A stretch of DNA of 64,000 nt, from the NCBI RefSeq assembly GCF_009827635.1, contig NZ_WTYW01000001.1, forward strand, positions 1,622,975 through 1,686,974, read 5' to 3'. This document shows, one piece after another, positions 7,763-15,926 of the stretch (positions within the stretch are counted from its first letter, which is position 1; each line of letters begins with the position of its first letter). The stretch comes from Parapontixanthobacter aurantiacus. GTDB lineage: Bacteria > Pseudomonadota > Alphaproteobacteria > Sphingomonadales > Sphingomonadaceae. The translations under genes were made by a program, and so were the position numbers. The notes under the pieces were generated by a model. That model worked only from the letters and a program-made list of their open reading frames with translations. It searched no databases and had not been told where the DNA came from.

Positions 7763-9147
7763 AGCAAATGACGTTCAAGAACCTCCTCTACACAATCGGT
7801 TGCATCGGCGCGCTCGTTGCGACGCCTGCATTCTCCCAGACCGAGACGCCCACCCCCGCCCCCACGCAGGAGCGCAGCGGCGGTCTGTCGGGCAGCGTCA
7901 CCGACGAAAGCGCGTGGGAAGACATCGGGATCGCCATTCCCGGCTTCGCGACCGACAACAACGTGCCGACGCCTGCCAATGCGGAAGGAACGGCGGCATT
8001 AGGCGTGGCGCTCGCCGAAGTCATCACCGCCGATCTCAAGAATAACGGGCTGTTCAAGCCGGTCGGACCCAATCGCCTGCCGCAGCCGCGCTTCGCCAGC
8101 ATCGCCTCGCCCGTCTGGTCGAACTGGACCAGTCGCGGCGCCGAAATGCTCGTGCATGGTTACGTGACGAAGCGCGACGACGGACGTCTGACCGTCGGCT
8201 GCTACCTCTACGACATCGCGCTGCAGGACCAGCTGGTCCGCGAAGGCTGGGTCGTGCAGCCGTCGGAATGGCGCCGCGCGGCGCATAAATGCGCCGACCT
8301 CATCTATTCGCGCCTGACCGGCGAAAGCCCGTTCTTCGACAGCAAGATCGCCTATATCGCGGAGACCGGTCCGAAGGGCGACCGCACCAAGCGTCTTGCC
8401 ATCATGGATAGCGACGGTGCGAACCATCGCTTCATCACCAATGGCCGCTCGACCGCACTGACGCCGCGTTATTCGCCCGACTACAGCCAGCTGCTCTATC
8501 TCTCCTATGTCGACGGAAACCCGCGAATCTACGTCTATGACATCGGCACCGGCAAGCAGCGCCTCGTCGTCGAGAACAAGAACCCGACGCTCGCGCCACG
8601 CTGGTCGCCCGACGGGGAGCACATCCTGTTCTCGATGGCCGTTGCCGGGAATACCGACATCTATCGCGTTCCCGCAACCGGCGGGCGCGTCACGCGCCTG
8701 ACCGATACGCCAGGCATCGACATCGGCGGTTCCTATTCTCCGGACGGCTCGCAAATCGTTTTCGAAAGCGATCGTTCGGGTAGCCAGCAAGTCTATGTGA
8801 TGGATGCGGACGGCTCGAACCAGCGTCGCCTCACCTTTTTCGGCGGACGCGCGGCAACACCGGAATGGAGCCCGCGCGGCGACCAGATCGCCTTCACGCA
8901 CATCACCGGCAATTTCCGCATCGGCGTCATGAACCCGCAGGGCCGCAATCTACGGCATCTGACCAATGGATGGCAGGATGAGGCACCGACCTGGGCACCC
9001 AATGGACGCATCTTGCAGTTTTTCCGCACCGAAAGAAACTCGGGCGACACTTCCCTGTGGCAGGTCGACCTGACGGGTGATAATCTGCGTCGTCTGCCGA
9101 CGCCGGTCGATGCGTCCGATCCGGCATGGGGACCGATTTTACCGTAA
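7759..9147 (+). CDS. tolB: TolB periplasmic beta-propeller protein
   Basis: TolB is the periplasmic partner of Pal and TolA. The 462-residue protein has a signal peptide (LLYTIGCIGALVATPAFSQ). An N-terminal alpha/beta domain follows (IAIPGF ... EVITADLKNNGLFKP). The C-terminal six-bladed propeller of TolB/WD40-like repeats shows repeated SPDG/SPDGS motifs (YSPDYSQL, WSPDGEHI, YSPDGSQI, WSPRGDQI, WAPNGRIL). The ATG at 7759 overlaps the tolA stop (ATGA); upstream in-frame starts lie inside tolA. Confidence 0.95.
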   Translation: MKQMTFKNLLYTIGCIGALVATPAFSQTETPTPAPTQERSGGLSGSVTDESAWEDIGIAIPGFATDNNVPTPANAEGTAALGVALAEVITADLKNNGLFKPVGPNRLPQPRFASIASPVWSNWTSRGAEMLVHGYVTKRDDGRLTVGCYLYDIALQDQLVREGWVVQPSEWRRAAHKCADLIYSRLTGESPFFDSKIAYIAETGPKGDRTKRLAIMDSDGANHRFITNGRSTALTPRYSPDYSQLLYLSYVDGNPRIYVYDIGTGKQRLVVENKNPTLAPRWSPDGEHILFSMAVAGNTDIYRVPATGGRVTRLTDTPGIDIGGSYSPDGSQIVFESDRSGSQQVYVMDADGSNQRRLTFFGGRAATPEWSPRGDQIAFTHITGNFRIGVMNPQGRNLRHLTNGWQDEAPTWAPNGRILQFFRTERNSGDTSLWQVDLTGDNLRRLPTPVDASDPAWGPILP

Positions 9148-9206
9148 TTGCGTTAGCTAACTATTGTTCACAACAGGGTTTCACTCAAGCCGTAGGACTT
9201 AACACC

Positions 9207-9722
9207 ATGAACAAACGCTTCGTCACATCGCTGCTGCTCGGTTCCTCGCTGGCTCTTGCCGCATGTTCGCGCAATGCGCCCGAAGAACTGCCGCCGGAAC
9301 CGACACCCACACCGACTTCGCCCACCACCGGCACGCCGACGCCGACCGGTCCGGCTGTCGGCAGCCAGGCGCATTTCGAGAACGCGGTGAACGGCCAGAA
9401 CGTTATCTATTTCGACACCGATCAGTACGACATCGATTCCGAAGACAGCGCCGCGCTGCGCACGCAGGCCGGTTATCTCAACCAGTATCCGAACATTACC
9501 GTCACCGTCGAAGGGCATACCGACGAGCGCGGAACGCGCGAATACAACCTCGCGCTGGGCGAGCGACGCGCCAATGCGGCGAAGAACTTCCTCGTCAGCC
9601 TGGGCATTCCGGAAAGCCGTATCCGCACCGTCAGCTACGGCAAGGAGCGGCCGGTCGCACTTGGTTCAAATGAAAGCGCATGGGCGCAGAACCGTCGCGC
9701 GGTAACGGTCGTCGTCAACTGA
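9207..9722 (+). CDS. pal: peptidoglycan-associated lipoprotein Pal
   Basis: Pal anchors the outer membrane to peptidoglycan. The 171-residue precursor has a lipoprotein signal peptide ending in the lipobox LALAAC. A Pro/Thr-rich linker follows (PTPTPTSPTTGTPTPT), then an OmpA-like domain with IYFDTDQYDI and the peptidoglycan-binding helix TVEGHTDERGTREYNLALG. I chose the ATG at 9207 because it begins the signal peptide (MNKRFVTSLLLG). It is the last gene of the operon and is followed by a strong terminator. Confidence 0.95.
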   Translation: MNKRFVTSLLLGSSLALAACSRNAPEELPPEPTPTPTSPTTGTPTPTGPAVGSQAHFENAVNGQNVIYFDTDQYDIDSEDSAALRTQAGYLNQYPNITVTVEGHTDERGTREYNLALGERRANAAKNFLVSLGIPESRIRTVSYGKERPVALGSNESAWAQNRRAVTVVVN

Positions 9723-9748
9723 TCCGACAAGACCAATGATGATATGAG

Positions 9749-9780
9749 AAACCCCGGTCCGATGAGGCCGGGGTTTTTCT
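9749..9780 (+). terminator. rho-independent terminator after pal
   Basis: AACCCCGG at 9750-9757 pairs with CCGGGGTT at 9768-9775 around a ten-base loop, followed by a run of T (TTTTTCTTTT). It closes the tol-pal transcript. The A-rich 5' flank is weak, so efficient action on the opposite strand is doubtful. Confidence 0.88.
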
Positions 9781-9811
9781 TTTACTCTGTCAGACTTGCC
9801 GGGCGGCCAGA

Positions 9812-9940
9812 TCAACCAAACGGGACCGAAACGGCGAGCTCGGGCGCGTCGATAGCCCCATGGTTCGCAGCCGCGCTCACGACGAAGAACGCCATGACGG
9901 CGGTGCAGACGGCGGCGGAAAATTTCAGCTGAGGGCTCAT
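9812..9940 (-). CDS. possible 42-residue secreted or membrane peptide
   Basis: An ATG at 9940 on the minus strand opens a 42-codon frame. It reads as a plausible signal peptide or single membrane helix (KFSAAVCTAVMAFFVVSAAA) followed by NHGAIDAPELAVSVPFG and TGA. No clear Shine-Dalgarno is visible. It occupies the gap between pal and the J-domain gene. The amino-acid order looks non-random, but no family is recognised; it could be chance. Confidence 0.35.
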   Translation of the reverse strand: MSPQLKFSAAVCTAVMAFFVVSAAANHGAIDAPELAVSVPFG

Positions 9941-10124
9941 GTCGGGTTCGCGTTAGCAGCAGGTCGATTAACGTAATGTTGCGCTGCAACAGAAGTTCCG
10001 CTTCGCCATGGCATCGAAGCCATTTGAGCGGTACAAGCCCTTGGAACCCGCCGCATTACCCCCTAGAAACAGAAGCAATGTTCGTTTTGTCTTCAATTTC
10101 GATATTCCGTTCGGGTCCGCCTGC

Positions 10125-10661
10125 ATGAGCGGATCGCGCCGCTCGAACGATTGGGGCTTTCCCCGTTGGCGAAGCTATGATGCGACCGATCGCCAAGCGA
10201 CGACCGTGCGCGAATGCGATCGCCACGGCTGCTCGGAGAAGGGCGATTGCCCTGCTCCCAAGGCGCCGAACAGCCCGGATCGCTGGTATTTCTGTCAGCG
10301 CCATGCCGCTGAATACAATTCGAAATGGGATTATTTCGAAGGGCTGGACAAGGCGGAGAAAGCTGCGCGTGCCAAGGCGGAGCAAAGCGAGAATGCGGGC
10401 TATGCGGAGGCACAGCATTATGGCTGGTCCGGCTCGGGCGATGGCAGCCGCACGGCCGACGAAATGCGCGCGCTCGAAATTCTGGGGCTTGAGGCGGATG
10501 CCGAGTTCGACGCCATCAAGAAGGCGTTCCGCATGAAGGCGAAAGAGGTGCATCCCGACGTCAAACCGGGCGATGCGGAGGCGGCGCAGGAATTTCAGAA
10601 GATCCAGCTATCCTACAATGTGCTGAAATCGGCGGAAGAACGGCGGTTCTGGAAAGGCTGA
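10125..10661 (+). CDS. J-domain protein (DnaJ-like co-chaperone)
   Basis: The 178-residue protein has an N-terminal region with WGFPRWRSY and paired cysteine/histidine positions (CDRHGCSEKGDC, FCQRH). Its C-terminal J domain (about residues 115-178) has the HPD triad in EVHPDVKPGD. J domains stimulate DnaK-type Hsp70 ATPase. The N-terminal Cys/His pattern suggests a small metal site but this is inference. I prefer the ATG at 10125 because sequences of this type begin shortly before the NDWGFPRWR motif; an upstream start at 10008 would add 39 poorly patterned residues. Confidence 0.85.
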   Translation: MSGSRRSNDWGFPRWRSYDATDRQATTVRECDRHGCSEKGDCPAPKAPNSPDRWYFCQRHAAEYNSKWDYFEGLDKAEKAARAKAEQSENAGYAEAQHYGWSGSGDGSRTADEMRALEILGLEADAEFDAIKKAFRMKAKEVHPDVKPGDAEAAQEFQKIQLSYNVLKSAEERRFWKG

Positions 10662-10676
10662 GACAGCTTTTTCGCC

Positions 10677-11780
10677 TTACGGCGCTTGCGTTACCGGGCG
10701 GGGCACGTCTTCGATTTGCAGATTGCGGCGCGAGACGATGATCGCTCCGGCAATGAAGGTGCCGAAAAGAAACCCTTCCATGCCGGCGCTTGCCAAGCTT
10801 CCCTGCATCCCGAAGCCATCGCCGCCGAACGCCGTTCCCAAGGCCGACAGGTCGATGCGCGACTGCGGAAACTGCCGCGCCAGCAGATCGAGGCTGCCCG
10901 CCATCAGGCGCCCGCCGGTTACTGCCACAAGCAAGCCGCTTGTTGCGGCAACCAGGCCTGCCGCAACCATCCGATAAGCCAGCGCATGCCCCCGCAAGCT
11001 AAGGGCCAGCCACACGCCGCCACCGACACCGCCGCCCAGCACGGCTCCTTCGAATGCGCCGGTCATGTTCCCCGGCGACTGCCCAAGAATGAGCGTGAAG
11101 GCATCGAGGCCGAGCAACCTGCCGAGCGCACCAATGACGAGCCCACCCGCTGCAGCGCCGAGAACCAGCGCCCAGCCCCTGCCCGCCAGTTGGCCGACCG
11201 CCATTCCGAGGCAAACGCCTGCCGCTCCGAGAAGCGAGACGAGAATGGTGAGGCACATCACGACGAGGAAGGCGGACGCGGCGCCGCCGCCATTGGTTGC
11301 CGCGGCGCTGGCGACGATCGCGCCGTAAATCGCGCCCCCGACAAACCCGGCAAGTCCCCCGCCAAGCGTCCCGGCACCGGCAAGCAGCAGGTGGTCTTTC
11401 AGAGCGTTAGAGTTCCGGTGATCGACTTTCGGATCGGTTACGCTGCGTCCGGCCTCGCCCGATGCGCGCTCGACCGGCGCAATAAAGCGATAGCCATATC
11501 GCGGCACCGTCTCGACGAAGCGCGGCGCGCTCGCATCGTCATTCAAACATTTGCGAATCGTTCGGATGGCCTGTGTCAGGGCTTCATCGGTCACGGGCAC
11601 CCCGCGCCAGACTTCGTCCATGAAGTGGTCCTTCGTGACGAGATCACCAGCATTACCGACAAGCAGGACCAAAGCGTCGAAATATCGGCCGCCGAGCTCG
11701 ATCGGTTCGCCCTCGCGTTCCAGCTGTCGGTTCGCCGGATCGAGGCTATAGCTCGCAAAGAGAAAACGGCACTCACCCAT
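10677..11780 (-). CDS. CadC-like membrane-bound transcriptional regulator
   Basis: The 367-residue protein starts with an OmpR/CadC-type winged-helix DNA-binding domain (about residues 10-105) that ends in the diagnostic VETVPRYGYRFIAPV. A linker follows, then six or so very hydrophobic glycine- and alanine-rich helices from about residue 135 to the end. Such proteins sense a signal at the membrane and bind DNA without a phosphorelay. The polytopic C terminus is unlike the single-helix CadC and has no recognised ligand domain. GAGGAAG precedes the ATG. It diverges from a small membrane gene at 11875, an obvious candidate target. Confidence 0.82.
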   Translation of the reverse strand: MGECRFLFASYSLDPANRQLEREGEPIELGGRYFDALVLLVGNAGDLVTKDHFMDEVWRGVPVTDEALTQAIRTIRKCLNDDASAPRFVETVPRYGYRFIAPVERASGEAGRSVTDPKVDHRNSNALKDHLLLAGAGTLGGGLAGFVGGAIYGAIVASAAATNGGGAASAFLVVMCLTILVSLLGAAGVCLGMAVGQLAGRGWALVLGAAAGGLVIGALGRLLGLDAFTLILGQSPGNMTGAFEGAVLGGGVGGGVWLALSLRGHALAYRMVAAGLVAATSGLLVAVTGGRLMAGSLDLLARQFPQSRIDLSALGTAFGGDGFGMQGSLASAGMEGFLFGTFIAGAIIVSRRNLQIEDVPRPVTQAP

Positions 11781-11874
11781 GGATTTCAGCGCTTCCTCAC
11801 CTTTTGCTCATGCCGCTCATCCAGGCTGGACGTATCGCCGAACCGTCAAGGTACGACGACAAGGAGAGTATAGA

Positions 11875-12192
11875 ATGAGCGATACGATGCAATCACCCAA
11901 ACCCGGCAGTCGCTGGAAAGTCTGGGGACCATGGCTCGGAATAGTCATGCTGCTTTCCATCCCGTTCCTCGCAATGCAAATTACAGGAGAAGTCAATTGG
12001 GACGAAACCGACTTCATCGTCATGGGCTCCCTGTTGGCGTTTTTCGTCGGGACGTTTCAACTGTTCGCTCGCACGCGCTTTGGACGCGGCAAGATGCTCT
12101 ATATCGGCTTCGGCCTGTTGATAGTCTTTCTGTATATTTGGGCGGAACTCGCCGTCGGCATCTTCAACATTCCCGGCATCAGCGGAAGCTGA
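11875..12192 (+). CDS. small membrane protein with three predicted helices
   Basis: The 105-residue protein has an ATG at 11875 with a strong Shine-Dalgarno (AAGGAGA). Its hydrophobic segments lie at about residues 18-36 (WLGIVMLLSIPFLAMQI), 46-65 and 75-95 (LYIGFGLLIVFLYIWAELAV). The charged loop NWDETD links the first two. I do not assign a family. It diverges from the CadC-like regulator, whose start is only 94 bases away, so the two probably share a control region. Confidence 0.75.
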   Translation: MSDTMQSPKPGSRWKVWGPWLGIVMLLSIPFLAMQITGEVNWDETDFIVMGSLLAFFVGTFQLFARTRFGRGKMLYIGFGLLIVFLYIWAELAVGIFNIPGISGS

Positions 12193-12244
12193 CGGTAACG
12201 AGGCAGGCGGAGCGCGTGGTTGCGCTCCGCCAGACCTTTCCCCC

Positions 12245-13561
12245 TCAGACCTGTTCCAGAGCCTGATCGAAATCCGCGATAAGATCGTCGGGATCCTCGA
12301 TCCCGATGGAAATGCGCACGAGGCTGTCGGTAATGCCGAGCTCCTGCCGCCGGCCATGCGCGACGGACAGGTGCGTCATGCTGGCGGGGTGACTTGCCAG
12401 CGTCTCGGTTCCCCCAAGGCTCACCGCGAGCTTCGCGACCCGCAAAGCGTCGAGGAAGCGGAAACATTCCGCCTCGCCACCCTTCAGGAACAGGGAGAAG
12501 GTCGATCCGGCACCAAGGCAATGCCGATCGAAGATGTCCTTTTGGCGGTCGTCGCGGATCATGCCGAGATAGCCGAGCCCATCGACCTTCGGATGATCGG
12601 CGAGAAAGGCGCAAACCTTCTCCGCATTCTCTCCGGCCCGCTGCATCCGCAATTCGACCGTTTCGAGCGATCGGAGCAGCATCCACGCCGTATTGGGGTC
12701 GGCGATGCCGCCCATCGTGTTGCGTAGCGCACGGACCGGGTCCATCCAGCTTTTCTTCCCGGCGATGCTTCCCGCGACGAGGTCCGAATGGCCTCCGACA
12801 TATTTCGTAAGGCTATAGGCCACGATGTCGGCACCATGGTCGAGCGGTCGCTGCCAGAGTGGTCCGAGGAACGTATTGTCGATGGCAATCGGGCATGACG
12901 TGTCGAGCGCCGCATCCCGCGCTTCTTTCACCGCCTCGATATCGACCAGCGCGTTCGTCGGATTGCCCGGACTTTCGAGATAGATCATGGCAACCTTGCC
13001 GCCCTGGTCGCCCGCCTGCTTCTTTGCCTCTCCGAGCACGTCGTCGAGCTGCTGGCGCGAGGCCCCGGCCGGAAAATCGACATAGGTCACGCCGAACTTG
13101 CTCATGACCTTCGCGACGAAACCTTCGCTCGCTGCGTAAAGCGGACCGGAATGGACGATGACGTCGCCCGCGCTGCAATAGGCCATCATCAGAATGCAGA
13201 TGGCCGTCATCCCGCTCGAGAAGCACAGCGCGTCCTCTGCCCCGTCCCAGATGGCGAGGCGATCTTCGAGGATTTCCTGGTTCGGACCGTTGAACCGCGA
13301 ATAGACCAGCCCCTCAGCGCCGCCTTCGCGCTGCCCGGTGATACCTTCGAAATGGCGCTTGCCCGCCGCTGCGTTCTCGAACGCAAATGTGCTCGTCAGG
13401 AAGATCGGCGGTTTTAGCGATCCTTCGGAAAGCGCCGGGTCGTAACCATGCCCCATCATCAGCGTGGATGGCTTCAGTTCGCGCCCGCCTATCTGCGTGG
13501 CTTCGGGCTTGGGCTTGCGCCGGGGCGTGGGTTGCTCGGTCGAATCGACGGCATCGGTCAT
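12245..13561 (-). CDS. cystathionine gamma-synthase family PLP enzyme (methionine gamma-lyase-like)
   Basis: This is a PLP-dependent enzyme of the Cys/Met metabolism family, 438 residues. It contains the family signature around the Schiff-base lysine (SLTKYVGGHSDL) and the PLP-stacking region SSGMTAICILMM. It also has AIDNTFLGPLWQRPL and the C-terminal SLGGTETLASHPASMTH. Members cleave or form C-S bonds in methionine, cystathionine and homocysteine metabolism; the exact reaction cannot be fixed from sequence. The ATG at 13561 has AAGGAAG seven bases upstream. The N-terminal extension of about 30 residues is lysine/arginine/proline-rich. Confidence 0.9.
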   Translation of the reverse strand: MTDAVDSTEQPTPRRKPKPEATQIGGRELKPSTLMMGHGYDPALSEGSLKPPIFLTSTFAFENAAAGKRHFEGITGQREGGAEGLVYSRFNGPNQEILEDRLAIWDGAEDALCFSSGMTAICILMMAYCSAGDVIVHSGPLYAASEGFVAKVMSKFGVTYVDFPAGASRQQLDDVLGEAKKQAGDQGGKVAMIYLESPGNPTNALVDIEAVKEARDAALDTSCPIAIDNTFLGPLWQRPLDHGADIVAYSLTKYVGGHSDLVAGSIAGKKSWMDPVRALRNTMGGIADPNTAWMLLRSLETVELRMQRAGENAEKVCAFLADHPKVDGLGYLGMIRDDRQKDIFDRHCLGAGSTFSLFLKGGEAECFRFLDALRVAKLAVSLGGTETLASHPASMTHLSVAHGRRQELGITDSLVRISIGIEDPDDLIADFDQALEQV

Positions 13562-13768
13562 GATTGTGTCTTCCTTGTCGAACGCTCCCAGGAAGGCAGG
13601 AGCCATGTTGCGCTCGTCGGCCAAAGACGCCTCGCTACAGCGCGACACGCCCCAGCACGCCTAACCTCCGCAGGTATGCATGACCGGCGAGCACAGGATT
13701 GCTGGGGCCGTCTCTATCCTGCGCGGTTGCCTGGTTCAATACGCTGCGGGTCCGAGCGCGTCGCTCCG

Positions 13769-15190
13769 TTAGGCCAGCGCGGCCATCCCCCAGACCATTC
13801 CGACGATCAGGAATATGCCGGCGAGGTCGAGCATGATGCCCGCCGCGACCATCCGGCCAATGCGGATACGGCCTGTCGCCCAGGCGATTGCGTTCGGCCC
13901 GGTCCCCGCGGGCAGCATGAAACCCCAGCTCGCCGCGAGTGCCGCCGGCATGGCGAGCAGGATCGGATCGGCGCCAAGCGCGACGGTCAGGCTACCGACG
14001 ACGGGTATGATACCGCTTGCGGTTGCCACATTGCTGGCGAACTCCGTGATGAGGATGACCATGGCAACGACTGCGAGGGCGACGATCGGCAGCGGAACGC
14101 TGGCTAGCGGAAGTAGAGCGTTGCCGAGCCAGTCCGCAAGTCCCGACGCGCTCATCCCGGAAGCCAGCGCCAGCCCGCCGCCAAACATCATGATGACGCC
14201 CCACGGTGCGCGGTCGGCTTCCTCCCACACCAGCAGCGGGCGGCCCGTGCCATCCGGAAGGACGAACAGAGCAAGACCTGCCGCGATCACAATCGTGCCA
14301 TCGGTCAGCGATCCCTCCGGCAACAAGGGTTCGAGCAAGGGCTGGCTCATCCACAGGAGGAAGGTAATCGCCACCACCGGCACGAGCCGCTTTTCCGCGC
14401 TTGACCAAGGGGCATGATCGTCGATCGCATTGCACGCAGCGGCAAGGTCGAAGGGGTGGCTCGCGACCCGCTGGACCTTCGCGATGAGAAACGCGGCGAG
14501 CGGAACGCCTACGATGACGACCGGCAGGCCGAACAGCGTCCAAGTGGCAAAGCTGATCTCGGTACCGACGATGTTCGCCAGCAAGCCCACGGCGATGGCA
14601 TTGGTCGGCGATCCGACAAGCGTGCCGAGACCACCGATGCTCGCTGCAAAGGCAATGCCCATCGGCAGAGCGCCCGACAGTCCGTCCGAGCCGGGCTTGT
14701 CCGCGCCTGCGCCGCCCTCGCCCCCCGCGAGGACCGCAAGCGCCATCGGCATCATGATGAGCGCAGTGGACGTGTTCGAAATAAGCATCGACAGGATTGC
14801 CGCTGCTATCATGAAGGCGAGCAGCAAGCCTGTCTGACCGGATCGTGGCCCGACCAGCCTCAGAATGGCAAGGCTCAATCGGCGATGGAGACCCGTCCGC
14901 TCGATTGCGAGCGCGATGAACGCCCCGCCAAGTATCAGGAACAAGATCGGCGAGTAATAGGCGCTTGCCGTTTCGCCAGCCGTCATGACGCCGGCGAAGG
15001 GCAGCACGAGGAACGGCAACAGGGCCGTCGCGGTGAGGGGGATCGCTTCGGTCATCCACCACGCCGCCATCAGCACGACGAGGCCGGCGACGATCCAAGC
15101 CTCGCGCGACATTCCGGCAGGAGCGGGCAGAAAGATGGTCGCGGCGAAGGCCGAAATGCCGATCGCCAGCCCAAGCTGCGCTGCTTTCAT
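13769..15190 (-). CDS. SLC13/DASS family anion:sodium symporter
   Basis: The 473-residue polytopic membrane protein belongs to the divalent anion:sodium symporter family. It has about eleven hydrophobic segments plus family-type stretches such as AWWMTEAIPLTATALLPFL near residue 45, SNTSTALIMMPMA and GGLGTLVGSPTNAIAVG (the SNT motif region). The second repeat shows EFASNVATASGIIPV. Family substrates are di- or tricarboxylates, sulfate or phosphate; which one applies here is unknown. The start is backed by AGGGGAGGGG just upstream. An infC terminator lies between it and infC. Confidence 0.9.
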   Translation of the reverse strand: MKAAQLGLAIGISAFAATIFLPAPAGMSREAWIVAGLVVLMAAWWMTEAIPLTATALLPFLVLPFAGVMTAGETASAYYSPILFLILGGAFIALAIERTGLHRRLSLAILRLVGPRSGQTGLLLAFMIAAAILSMLISNTSTALIMMPMALAVLAGGEGGAGADKPGSDGLSGALPMGIAFAASIGGLGTLVGSPTNAIAVGLLANIVGTEISFATWTLFGLPVVIVGVPLAAFLIAKVQRVASHPFDLAAACNAIDDHAPWSSAEKRLVPVVAITFLLWMSQPLLEPLLPEGSLTDGTIVIAAGLALFVLPDGTGRPLLVWEEADRAPWGVIMMFGGGLALASGMSASGLADWLGNALLPLASVPLPIVALAVVAMVILITEFASNVATASGIIPVVGSLTVALGADPILLAMPAALAASWGFMLPAGTGPNAIAWATGRIRIGRMVAAGIMLDLAGIFLIVGMVWGMAALA

Positions 15191-15241
15191 CCGTACCCCT
15201 CCCCTTAAGGGACGAAAGCTATCAAGAGGTTCGCGCTTCTA

Positions 15242-15285
15242 CAAAGAAAAAGGGCGCAGGAGCGGTCGTCCCGCCCATGCGCCCC
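15242..15285 (-). terminator. rho-independent terminator downstream of infC
   Basis: On the minus strand GGGCGCA pairs with TGCGCCC (15278-15284 with 15252-15258). An inner helix GGGCGG/CCGCTC (one G-U pair) extends the stem around the loop GACGA. The stem is followed by TTTTTCTTT at 15251-15243. It separates infC from the carrier gene. Confidence 0.88.
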
Positions 15286-15308
15286 ATTCTTACTCTCTTA
15301 TCGGATGG

Positions 15309-15851
15309 CTATTTCGGCGAAAGAACCATCAGCATCTGACGCCCTTCGAGCCGGGGAAATGCCTCGACCTTGGCGACTTCGCCAGTATCGTCCTGCACAC
15401 GCTTCAAAAGGTCCATGCCGAGTTCCTGGTGCGCCATTTCGCGCCCGCGGAAACGAAGGGTGACCTTCACCTTGTCGCCGTTGTCGATGAACTTGAACAC
15501 GTTGCGCATCTTCACGTCATAATCATGCGTGTCGATGTTCGGACGCATTTTCACTTCCTTGATGTCCTGCGTCTTCTGGCTCTTGCGCGCGGCATTCGCC
15601 TTCTTTTGCGCTTCGAAGCGGTATTTTCCGACGTCAAGGAACTTGCACACGGGCGGATCGGCGTTCGGCGAAACCTCGACGAGGTTGAGGCCCAGACCGT
15701 TTGCCTGTTCGGTCGCCTCGCGCGTGTACATCACACCAAGGTTCTCACCGTTTTCATCGATGACCCGAACCTTGTCGGACTGAATGAAGTTGTCGAAGCG
15801 CGGACCGCTTTTCGTGGGCGGCTGAAGTGAACGCCGTGGTGGACGAGCTAT
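15309..15851 (-). CDS. infC: translation initiation factor IF-3, apparently starting at an AUA codon
   Basis: IF-3 binds the 30S subunit, polices start-codon choice and keeps subunits apart. The body is clear: YTREATEQANGLGLNLVEVS, NADPPVCKFLDVGKYR, the lysine-rich linker near residue 95, and the C domain HDYDVKMRNVFKFI ... VTLRFRGREMAHQELG. The first ATG (15734) would cut off the conserved N terminus (KSGPRFDNFIQSDKVRVIDENG). Read upstream, there is no ATG, GTG or TTG except a GTG directly before that ATG. An ATA at 15851 lies exactly eight bases after a perfect AGGAG and gives 180 residues. Rare start codons in infC are known as an autoregulatory device. Confidence 0.9.
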   Translation of the reverse strand: MARPPRRSLQPPTKSGPRFDNFIQSDKVRVIDENGENLGVMYTREATEQANGLGLNLVEVSPNADPPVCKFLDVGKYRFEAQKKANAARKSQKTQDIKEVKMRPNIDTHDYDVKMRNVFKFIDNGDKVKVTLRFRGREMAHQELGMDLLKRVQDDTGEVAKVEAFPRLEGRQMLMVLSPK

Positions 15852-15864
15852 GGGGCAGTCTCCT
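15849..15864 (-). promoter_or_regulatory. infC ribosome-binding site with AUA start codon
   Basis: The Shine-Dalgarno AGGAG occupies 15864-15860 on the minus strand, then eight bases, then ATA at 15851-15849. The following codons read ARPPRRSLQPPTKSGPRF. The spacing is ideal, and no standard start codon is available to supply the conserved IF-3 N terminus. Confidence 0.7.
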
Positions 15865-15926
15865 GAATTTGCCGTTTGTCTGGCGCCCTATTTAGGGGTC
15901 GCCGCGCAATTACGCTAGCCCCGCGT

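Noticed and set aside
13562..13768. SAM riboswitch upstream of the methionine gamma-lyase-like gene
   Set aside because: The leader contains some GC hairpins, but I could not fold it to any known SAM-responsive consensus.
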